The notes beneath the pieces are model-generated. The model was not told the DNA's origin and did not search any database. It worked only from the letters and a program-made list of their open reading frames with translations. Below, in pieces: positions 12,001 to 19,520 of a stretch of DNA of 64,000 nt; the stretch's first letter is position 1, and the number at the start of each line of letters is the position of its first letter. The stretch covers positions 62,001 through 126,000 of the forward strand of contig RQOL01000519.1 of the NCBI GenBank assembly GCA_013076295.1, in the 5' to 3' direction. The position numbers and the translations under genes are program-made. Origin of the DNA: Sanderia malayensis. Its lineage: Eukaryota; Cnidaria; Scyphozoa; Semaeostomeae; Pelagiidae.

Positions 12001-13729
12001 CAATGGAAACTTTTGCTTCTTAAATTAATTCCCTGAATTACCCAAAGATTTTTATGCAGCCAAGTGTAGGTCGAAGTTGTTAAAATATGAAAAACATCAG
12101 TCTTGTCTCAATTGAGAATGGAAAAGCAGTTGTTTTGTTGTGGAAGATGACCTATATGGATATAACCTTGACAACAGATATGGGATAGCTGCATATAGAC
12201 AGAAATCAAAGAATCTCACCGATAGAGTTGGTTGCGTTTGACATTTTTACTGCTGAAGAAAATAGTCTTTTGCTTTGCACCGCGCGACAACGATCGATTT
12301 CTTGTCACCAAAACTTGACTTCAGCAGTCAAGTTTTGGTCTCAGCAACAAATGATAAGTTTAAGTTTGGTCGTAGACTCATAGATTTGTCGTCATAGCTA
12401 CAATTGAACAAGCCAGATTGTTAAACAAATTTATAATTGTGAAATCAAAGACACCTTGATCTTTTCTTATTGTTCGAATTGCAAGTTTCATTTATTGAAA
12501 AGAATAGAAGAGTTTCTTTAATAAAGAGAAAAAACATGTTCATTGTGTATGATATCGGCGCTAGATAAAGCGAAATAAAGACGACAGGAAAGAATTCAAA
12601 AGTTGTTTACGTAAAACGCGACTCAAAGTTTTCCAGATTTGTCTGTGTGCAAACATGTAATTTCGTAGCTTGCTTTCTGACAAAAAACCAGTTTCTTTTG
12701 TTCCAAGATCTCAGCTCAAGTAGTTAATCTTCCTTTTAGCTTTGTTTACCTTCTTGTCTTTCACAATCAAATGAATCTTTTAGCATTTCATCTTCATATT
12801 TGCCTTTGATGAAACTCGCCAATTTTGCGTACACGAAAAGACAAATACTGATTAACTTCCACACAAGCAATAAGCCGTTTTAATATCACATTTGTTTATA
12901 TCCACTTCAGGTCCATATTTGTTTGTGAAGAAAGGACAATTACATGGGGGAATTTCAGGCAATGAAACGCTGTCAACAACAACATCTGTTTATAATTATG
13001 GTACCTGGAATCACTTGGCACTAAGCTATAATGATTCAATGAGAATGATGGTAATTGACTTTCGCTATCGCCCCATTATCTCCTCATTTTCTCACTTCAT
13101 TGTCGTTTCTTTGGGTTAAGAAGGGATTAATTGGCCTGACCTCCTTGACGACCTGTGTCCAATTTCCCAACAGAGCATCTACTTGAATGGAAAAGAGGCT
13201 GCAAGAAAGGAGCTACAAAATGTAACCAAACATTGGCTTGAAAGCAGCCTCTTTATCGGACGACAAGGAAATGAGCATGGAATGAAAGGATTGGTTGATG
13301 AAGTATATATCAAACTTTTTAACCTTACCAAGAGAAATTGTTATTGCTCGATAGAAAACTAATAATAATTTCAAATTATTTTTTAGAAACTTTAAAAAAG
13401 ACATTTGGAACTTTTTCAGATTCGAATTTGGAAAAATGTGATGAACATAACAGAAATATACAATACGAAATCTTTAGTGTCGCGTGAGAGCCTTGTAGCT
13501 CAATACAGGTATAGTAAATAACGTAAATATAACGCAATTGGTTGTCAATAATAAGCAAAACTACTTCTTTTGCAATATATTCACGCAAATATTTTATCAA
13601 CATTTAAACGTTTGTTTTTCCTGCAGCCTTAACGAAGGAGAGGGCCAATTAGCCAATGATAGGACTTCAAGTCAATCACCTGGAAAGATTCTCAACGCTG
13701 ATTGGTTGCGGTCATTTGCGCCGAAATAA
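3025..13729 (+). CDS. Membrane-anchored thrombospondin-like protein with CCP, EGF, TSP3, TSP-C, LamG and MAM
   Basis: Twenty-three exons: 3025-3132, 3345-3513, 3629-3778, 4057-4268, 4419-4572, 4699-4956, 5236-5678, 6027-6134, 6220-6294, 7225-7370, 7493-7630, 7731-7836, 7983-8168, 8409-8534, 8689-8813, 8921-9152, 9299-9502, 11230-11330, 11417-11493 (or from 11396), 12911-13050, 13174-13302, 13420-13508, 13627-13729. All phases close, giving about 1192 residues. Order: short cytosolic N-terminus, one transmembrane segment (about 70-92, [14 protein letters not shown]) after a basic stretch and with no cleavable signal, so type II; Thr-rich stalk; two CCP-like domains; EGF; Ca-binding type 3 repeats (many DxDxDG, DNCPLV); thrombospondin C-domain ([33 protein letters not shown]); LamG-like fold interrupted by a MAM domain. 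Classical thrombospondins are secreted and end at the C-domain. A cell-surface adhesion or recognition role is inferred. Confidence 0.85.
3345..3778 (+). other. Signal-anchor and Thr-rich stalk exons
   Basis: Exon 2 (3345-3513) carries acidic residues, then RKRIVKIS followed by a hydrophobic helix of about 22 residues. Exon 3 (3629-3778) is rich in T, S and K ([16 protein letters not shown]), typical of an O-glycosylated stalk. With no cleavable signal peptide in front, this predicts a type II orientation with the adhesive domains outside. Confidence 0.75.
4057..4572 (+). other. Two CCP/sushi-like domains
   Basis: Exon 4057-4268 encodes a sushi-like module ([17 protein letters not shown], then [21 protein letters not shown]). 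Exon 4419-4572 encodes a second, more diverged one ([37 protein letters not shown]). CCP modules usually mediate protein-protein contacts at the cell surface. Confidence 0.75.
4699..6294 (+). other. EGF domain and thrombospondin type 3 calcium repeats
   Basis: Exon 4699-4956 begins with an EGF-like module ([24 protein letters not shown]). It and the next three exons (5236-5678, 6027-6134, 6220-6294) encode repeated aspartate-rich calcium loops of the form [14 protein letters not shown] and [11 protein letters not shown], the hallmark of thrombospondin and COMP wire domains. Confidence 0.9.
4964..5110 (+). repeat. Minisatellite of CTTGACTTGGCTT-like units
   Basis: The intron between exons 4699-4956 and 5236-5678 opens with a degenerate tandem array of about 10-20 bp units (cttgacttggcttggctttg and variants). 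No function is suggested. Confidence 0.7.
6305..7125 (+). repeat. Intronic array of 184-188 bp satellite, about 4.3 copies
   Basis: Tandem units share tgagccaaatttcaatcaat, whose starts lie at 6481, 6669, 6853 and 7041 (spacing 188, 184, 188). The 4-bp difference is an extra gcta in ggatagctacataaag. A diverged single copy sits at about 5800-5940 in an upstream intron of the same gene. The same unit forms a second array at 57126-58330. Confidence 0.95.
7225..8534 (+). other. Thrombospondin C-terminal L-lectin-like domain
   Basis: Five exons give about 234 residues, the usual size for this domain. Recognisable segments in order: [116 protein letters not shown] and [19 protein letters not shown]. 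These align by eye along the whole vertebrate domain. Confidence 0.9.
10124..10936 (-). CDS. Small TIR-domain protein nested antisense in a thrombospondin-gene intron
   Basis: Three exons on the minus strand: 10741-10936 (ATG at 10936), 10493-10625 and 10124-10394 (TGA). Phases close to 600 nt, 199 residues. The second and third exons form a TIR domain: [20 protein letters not shown] (box 1-like), [40 protein letters not shown] (box 2-like region) and a tail ending LQLPKPICS. The N-terminal 66 residues ([19 protein letters not shown] before the junction) are not recognised. There is no LRR, Ig, death domain or transmembrane segment, so it resembles a free TIR adaptor or effector rather than a receptor. 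Whether it has NADase activity was not assessed. The start could be upstream, since the frame remains open for some codons. Confidence 0.75.
11494..12910. other. Intron with a CpG-dense island at about 11570-11840
   Basis: The intron between exons 11417-11493 and 12911-13050. About 270 bp near 11570-11840 hold roughly 23 CpG dinucleotides and are clearly GC-richer than the surroundings. It lies upstream of the minus-strand TIR gene and, read on that strand, ends in a good donor (AGTGG|GTAGGT at about 11504-11514). It could therefore be that gene's promoter and 5' noncoding exon, or an inserted GC-rich fragment. From about 11850 on it is AT-rich with nothing recognised. Confidence 0.4.
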
Positions 13730-14242
13730 GACTCTCTAATACTTGATATGAGATGTTATTTTATTACACGAACAAATAATTAAACATTTTAATTGGTTAG
13801 GATGAAAAGAAACTACGCTTGTAGCTGATATTTCAAAGCCGATAATGTATACTGTTAATATTTGAAGCGTTGCTTGGTGAAAATGAGAGAAAATGAAGGA
13901 ATGATGATTTCCGGCAGTCATTTTGTTTTACTTCTTTACAAACTTCATATCAAAACAGTCATTTTTTCATTAGAAATTTAATAGCATATTTTTCACTATT
14001 ACAATGGGAATTTACAAAGATAACTATTTAAAGTTCAAACAAGATCAAAATCTACATGTGTTCATCAACTCTTTCGTAAATTGTTTCCAATAAGTTAACC
14101 AAAGATTTGAATAAATAATGTACTTGTGAGCAGGTGTTATTGGTAGACTTGGTTCATCAAGTTATTATCTGGTTGTTAGTTAGAAAGTCATTAGTCTTAA
14201 AAGTACTCTGAACGCAGAAAGACGGTGAAATAACAGCAAAAA
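13730..14242. other. Intergenic spacer, thrombospondin-like to pentraxin gene
   Basis: AT-rich sequence following the TAA at 13727-13729. An ATTAAA-like stretch near 13780 could serve in polyadenylation. No ORF or RNA gene was recognised. Confidence 0.5.
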
Positions 14243-15485
14243 ATGAAGAGATCAACGAAAGTTTGCTTGGCCATTCAAGCACTTTTGTTGATAACGAAAC
14301 TCAATATCCAGGGACAGATGAAAGGGAGAAGTGCAGTGATGAACAAAATCGCTGAGGATTCTGCTCCCAAAAAAAAGTCTTTTTACATAAATTGCAATGC
14401 ACCTTCTTCTGTGTACTGTGCCCAAGAATGCTTGGCATCAGACGACTGTGTTTATCTCGCAGTAAGACAGAAGAAATTCGACAGCAGGTATTACAGATGC
14501 AGGTTTTACAATAAGAAGGCAATGGTAAAAGGACTTAGGAGAGATAGAGATTGGACATTGTTCGAAAAAGTAAGTATTGTGGTTGAAGTATTTTAAAGGT
14601 TCTTCAAGGTATGAATGAAATGGTATGAAAACAGACACATGACAATGTCTGTGAATTTTCAGATGCCGACAACGACTGAACATGAAAGCACAAAAGAAAC
14701 GAATGCTAAAAGAAATAATTCGAAAGGTAACGAGTAACATCTACTGCCTTGGATATTATTTATTAACCCATCAGTAACTACCCTGGATATTATTTATTAG
14801 CCCATCAATAACTACCTTGGATATTATTTATTAACCCATCAGTAACTACCCTGGATGTTATTTATTTGCCTTCTTGTTAGGGTATACAGTATGTTGATTA
14901 TATTTCATAGCAATGGGTAACGTGTTCAGATTTCCAACAAGTAATGTTGCAAATTACGTCAACTTCTCAATGGCATCAATGCCAAACTTATCAGAATTCA
15001 CAATCTGCATGAAATTTAGAACAACAAAAAACGACGCAGCTTTGTTTGGGTACTGGGCACCAGGGATGTCATGTGACCAAATCACTATAACAACCGAAAA
15101 TGTCAAGATTAAGAACACTCACGTGGCTTATCGCAAGGTCCTCAATGGTTGGCGAAGGCTGTGCATTTCATCAAGTAACCCCCCTCGAACAGTTATTTAC
15201 TTCAATGGTGTGGAAATTAAATCGAAACGTGGTTCAAGCCGATCAATAGAAGTAACTGGTGGGGGATATGTCATTTTGGGACAACAGTACAAGAATCGTT
15301 GTCAAAAGAAAGAATTTGACAACAGCAGATCATTTGCTGGTGATATAAAGGATATCGAAATGTGGGGCCGCACTTTGTCAAGCAATCACATAGAACACAG
15401 AAGCAGGTCAGGAAGACCAGATTTAATCAGTTGGGACGTATTCAAACGTAATGCCGAACTCATTGGCAATGTAAATCTCGTGTAA
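14243..15485 (+). CDS. Secreted pentraxin-domain protein
   Basis: Three exons: 14243-14569, 14663-14726 and 14911-15485 (TAA), phases 0 and 1, 321 residues. An N-terminal hydrophobic segment (VCLAIQALLLITKLNI) looks like a signal peptide. A Cys-containing region (INCNAPSSVYCAQECLASDD, YRCRFYNKK) resembles a PAN/apple-like module. A short Thr/Ser/Asn-rich linker follows. The last exon is a pentraxin domain: VFRFPTSNVANYVNF, SEFTICMKFRT, NGWRRLCISSSN, TVIYFNGVEIKSKRGSSRSI, GGGYVILGQQ, SFAGDIKDIEMWGRTLSSNH, DLISWDVF. The classical pentraxin signature HxCxSWxS is degenerate: R replaces H and S replaces W. Pentraxins are calcium-dependent pattern-recognition or synaptic proteins; the role here is unknown. 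Confidence 0.88.
14740..14878 (+). repeat. 34-bp minisatellite, about 3.6 copies
   Basis: The unit, with core ggatattatttattaaccca and total length 34 bp, repeats three full times plus a partial copy in the second intron of the pentraxin gene. Copies alternate between two variants (ttaacccatcag and ttagcccatcaa), suggesting expansion as a 68-bp dimer. Confidence 0.9.
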
Positions 15486-16353
15486 GTATATAGGATCAAT
15501 GACGTAACGAGGGGGGGGAGGGGAATTTCCGCACTCAACCACCTAGGGGGGTCTTTCAAATGCGAATTCAAATAAAAGGGATCAGACCGTAGCTTTTCAA
15601 ATCTTTAATGCGACACCTTGTGAACTTCAAAGGAATTGCATTCGATTAATAAATCGTTACGTCAGTGTTCTATTTAATCAGAGTTAATCAAACATGTCTT
15701 ACTTAGTTTGATGCTGTTGTTGTTGATGCTATAAGCTACGATTGACGGGTTCGTAGCTCAACTCATAGGCAATGGCCATTTCTTCAATTATTTCGTCAGA
15801 ATATCAAAAGCAGAAAGTCGCTTACAATTCAACCTGTTGCAAAAAGTTGTCATGAAGAAGCAATACTGAACAGTTAAAAAACAAGCAACAAGGATCTAAT
15901 AAAAATGATATATATATTAAAAGATTCAAGCGCTTTCAAATTGTCTCAATCGAATCTATAAAAAAATCAAATGGGTTTTGGGTAAAGTATTTCAAACGAG
16001 GCTCAACGAAAATGGCTGTTTGGCATACTTTTCAGTCACAACAATAGCAGCTCTTTCATTTTCATTTTATTGTTGTTGCAGATTAATTGTTTAAAAGTAA
16101 AAAAAAGGTTGTATTCCATTTCATCATCTCACTTGATTACTTATCTTATAATTAATAGTCTATCAAAGTTAAAAAAAGACAAGTTATTACACTAAGCAAT
16201 ATTGAAAATTTAATATATAGTACACATACGATCACTTGAGTTCTTGCAGGTTCAAGTTTGCTTGACTGAAAGTAAGATCTGATTAAAAAATGAAAAAAAC
16301 TACGTATCTTTCCTCTGTGACGTCATCTTCATCGTCACTAGTCATGCCGATGT
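15486..16353. other. Convergent intergenic region
   Basis: Lies between the 3' ends of the pentraxin (+) and CYRI (-) genes. A G-rich tract is present at about 15510-15526. No coding frame or RNA gene was recognised. Confidence 0.5.
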
Positions 16354-17908
16354 TTATTGTGTGAGCATTGCCTTCACGTTTTTCGGTGTTGACTCGTCGT
16401 TTAAATGCCTTGTCGTGTACCTAAGCAAATTAAAAATCAGCTTAATAACCAATACATAGATATCAAATGCACCGATATCATAGAGTAACTAATAGCTTGA
16501 AAGAACGAGCAGACTAAAAAGATTCCAGGCGGATATCTCCGCCCAAAACAATAAGAGAAACAATAGACTATTGTGTATTCGAACAATAGGCCATTGTGTA
16601 TTCGAACAATAGGCTATTGTATATTCGAACAATAGGTTGGATGCAAAATCCAGGTTCTTAGATGCGGATATAACAATGGAAAGAGACGGTTTCTATGTCT
16701 TGAACATATGAACCAATCAAGTATTCAATCTCACCTTAAAGCGTTTAATAAACCATCCACAGTTCCGTGAGGTTGGTCTTTCAAAATCTTAACTGAAGCT
16801 CTCATCTGCAAATAAAACAAACCACGATTCAATTGACAATATGCATTAGGTATAGATAGAAATTACGTAACAGTGTTCATTATTAAGGCGCTCGCTGCAC
16901 TACGCTTGCCATGGCAACCAGGATCTTAGTTACCAGACTTCTCTTCGACAGTTGGTTTTCTTTTACAAGAAAGGTCCTCTTTCGTGTGACCACTTAGAAG
17001 ACAATAATAAAGATAGCTAAAAGACCAATCCCTTGACAGAAAGACCACACAACAATGCTATACTTACATCAATAACAGCGTTCTTTGCAAATGCACCCAC
17101 TGGATGTACGTGGTCATACAATATAATAACACCAACCTTGGTAAAAAACAAAATATTAATCAATTAAATCAGCAAGAAGCAGGAGAATTTGTGCTGTGAG
17201 GTCTTCAGTCTTTAGAGTAACAAAGGTTTAAAAAACATAATAAATTTGAGGCATGGCAATGAGCTCTTACCATTACTCGTAAACAGAACAACTTTGTTTC
17301 CTCATTTTGAAATCTGCACGCTATAGCTCTAGAACAGATAGCAACGATGACACTATTATAGCAAAAGTAAAAGGAAGGTTTCAAAAATACATGAGTGTAT
17401 TTTTCAAGCAACACTCACGGATTCTCAATCATCTCTCTGCAAAGTTTCGCCAATGTTCCCAGCATATCCGTTGTATTTTCAATTGGAAGATTTTTATTCT
17501 GAAAGTAGAGGATTAGAAACCATGTACAATGATATAGACTGTCACAATCAACTCATAATTGACATATAATTGACATTACTAGCATGAAATCAAACAGCCA
17601 CGACCTACAGTAAAAACCCACATATAAGAACCTGTAAATTTCCACCCAGGCTATTGTTCCCAGACAATAGGCTACTGTTTCTTCTATTGTTTTGAACAGA
17701 AATATCACCCTGAAGGTTCTTAATCCATTGGTTCTTATACAAAACTATCGTCTGAGCAGTGATAATGAAAGTTTATTCTAGATGATGAAAGAGTCAGCAA
17801 ACTTACATCAGAAACAAACTTTCCAGTGGCATCACTTAAAGTCTTAAGAAAAGGTGTTGGATAAGCATAAAACAAAGACATTCTGTTCGCCATTTCAGTT
17901 GAAACTTG
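16354..17908 (-). CDS. CYRIB: CYRI/FAM49 family Rac1-binding WAVE regulator, C-terminal half
   Basis: Six exons: 17807-17908 (cut by the N run), 17419-17498, 17271-17328, 17068-17136, 16735-16805, 16354-16420 (TAA). They give 148 residues with phases 0, 2, 0, 0, 2. The peptide is unmistakably FAM49/[114 protein letters not shown] proteins bind active Rac1 and restrain the Scar/WAVE complex at the leading edge. Family members are about 320 residues, so about 175 N-terminal residues, including the usual myristoylated start, are missing in the gap. Vertebrates have A and B paralogues; which one this resembles was not resolved. Confidence 0.92.
16525..16680 (-). repeat. MITE-like element, inverted copy with internal 23-bp tandem expansion
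   Basis: In a CYRI intron. Read on the minus strand it matches the elements at 17612-17742 and 46905-47045 (aacaatag, ggatgcaaaatc and aggttctta segments in reversed order). Its centre (16561-16635) is expanded into about three copies of a 23-bp unit, cgaacaataggcyattgtgtatt. Confidence 0.7.
17612..17742 (+). repeat. MITE-like element, copy 2
   Basis: Begins cagtaaaaacccacatataa and ends aggttcttaatccattggtt then cttatac. The two ends are partly inverted repeats of each other (ATATAAGAACC against GTATAAGAACC). It lies in the CYRI intron next to exon 17807-17908. Confidence 0.7.
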
Positions 17909-18008
17909 NNNNNNNNNNNNNNNNNNNNNNNNNNNNNNNNNNNNNNNNNNNNNNNNNNNNNNNNNNNNNNNNNNNNNNNNNNNNNNNNNNNNNNNNNNNN
18001 NNNNNNNN
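17909..18008. other. Assembly gap, 100 N
   Basis: Exactly 100 unknown bases. It separates the CYRI exon ending at 17908 from the spectraplakin tail exon starting at 18009. Both genes are on the minus strand and both are cut, so the 3' end of one and the 5' part of the other must lie inside. The length is therefore a placeholder. Confidence 0.99.
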
Positions 18009-19520
18009 TTCTTCTTTTTCCTTTGGCACTGGTTCTTGGTATTCACCTGATTTTGTCCTTTCCTGAACTCGTTCTTCTAATATTTCTTCTGTACCATCCA
18101 TTGCAATAATGATTTTTCTGTATACTTTTCTTATTGTCAGCATTGGCACAGGCTTAGTAGTAATTCTTCTAACTACGCGTCCACGTTTGTCTTTCACCTC
18201 CTCCACTGTAGGCTCTTTTGCATCGTCTGGCATGGTGAAATCAGGTTCCTCTGTCACTTGCACAGTGCCATCTCCATGTCTCACAGTTTTGCGCACAATC
18301 CTGTAGCTGACCGGCTCGACAGGCTTGATAGCCTCTTCCTCTACAGGTCCTTCTTGTTTGCCATCAGGCTTCTTCGTAACTTTCTTCCTGATGTTTTGCT
18401 GTCTCGTCTCGACTAGCTTCCTCTTCACGATGCGCACGTTCTTGCCTTTCTCCCTTTTCTCTGTCACTTTTGGCTCGCCATCTTCTTTGCTTTCGATGAT
18501 TTCAAAAGGCTTCACAGTCACAGTCTTCTCCACGACCTCCTCTTTACCATCGCTATCACGTGTCACCAATTTCACAACACGTCTGATGACTGGCGCTTCA
18601 ACTTCCTGCGTTTCTTCTGGCTCGACTGCAGTTGTCTTCTCTGGTTCCTCTTTGCCATGCGGCAAGATTCGACGGCTTTCTTTTGTCACCTTTTTCTTTC
18701 GTATCACAAATGCCGGGCTTCGATGGATTGTTTTCTTTACTCGGCCCAGTCTATCTTTGACTTCCTCAACCTTTTCTCGCTCCACATCCTCATCTTCAGG
18801 CTCGGGCTGCATAGGAGAGACAGTTTCCGATGTTTCTAGCACTCTCTCTGTTCCGTCAGTCTGTCTGAGGATACGTGTTACATACAACCTTTCAACATGC
18901 CTGGGCTCTTTCAAAGGCACACGAATCTTGCCAGGGCTTGGTAATTCATCTCCAATGACTACAAAGTCATCTGGTATTTCTGCAGTGCCATCATCTGGAA
19001 TCTCTTCCTCTATTTCCTCAGTTGATCCATCAGGTAATTGTATGATTCTCTTTACAACCCTCTTCCTTACAGTTATAGTCTTACGTACAGCACGACCGTC
19101 ATCTGTTACTGAGACTACCTTCTTCTTATCTGGGCTTTCTGACTTCGGCTGTCCATTCAATGATGAAATCTGTATTGGTTTAATCTTCATGGCTTGAAAA
19201 CTTAATGGTTTTCCACTTGTGGACGTTTTAGCTTCCTCTGGTTTCTGTTCAGGTTTGCTTCGGGTCAATTCAATGTTAACAAACGGGCTATCTGAAATTT
19301 CGGTAACTGGTTCCTCTGTTGTGGTTGGCACTGTTTTATCAAGAGTGTCTTCAGCCTGAATAAGAAAGCTCGTCTCCGGCATTGTTTCAACTTGGTCCAT
19401 TTCATCTGGGACAATTACGTCTGATTCTGAAAGCAGGAGTGGCACTTTCCTCTCTGTTCGACATTCGTGGTAGTCATCAGGTAGCCTTCTTTTCCTTGAC
19501 TCTGGCAAAACCGAGATGAA
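18009..19520 (-). CDS. Spectraplakin tail: RRVV...DGTEE repeat region, truncated by gap
   Basis: One exon of at least 504 codons, starting after an acceptor at 19521-19522 ([20 protein letters not shown]). After about 130 acidic residues it becomes a repeat of alternating basic beta-like and acidic stretches with a core like VxRRVVKxxxxDGTEExx[99 protein letters not shown]. Between units is a conserved hinge ([15 protein letters not shown] and [15 protein letters not shown]). About seven units are visible. The motif recalls the tail of ankyrins more than plakin repeats. The frame stays open into the N run, so the C-terminus is unknown. Confidence 0.8.

Larger units (their letters stand above)
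8689..13729 (+). other. LamG/ConA-like domain interrupted by a MAM domain
   Basis: Exon 8689-8813 starts a LamG-like fold ([28 protein letters not shown]). Three exons, 8921-9152, 9299-9502 and 11230-11330, then encode a MAM domain ([80 protein letters not shown]). The LamG fold resumes in 11417-11493 and later exons ([81 protein letters not shown]). The MAM cassette is 537 nt, phase 2 at both ends, so it could be skipped without changing frame. Confidence 0.8.

Noticed and set aside
17854..18109. Short ORFs spanning the N run
   Set aside because: They translate unknown bases and cannot be real readings.
18325..19197. Plus-strand 290-residue ORF
   Set aside because: Lies exactly opposite the spectraplakin tail exon; Ser/Thr-rich composition is the antisense of Arg/Glu/Lys codons, with no family match.
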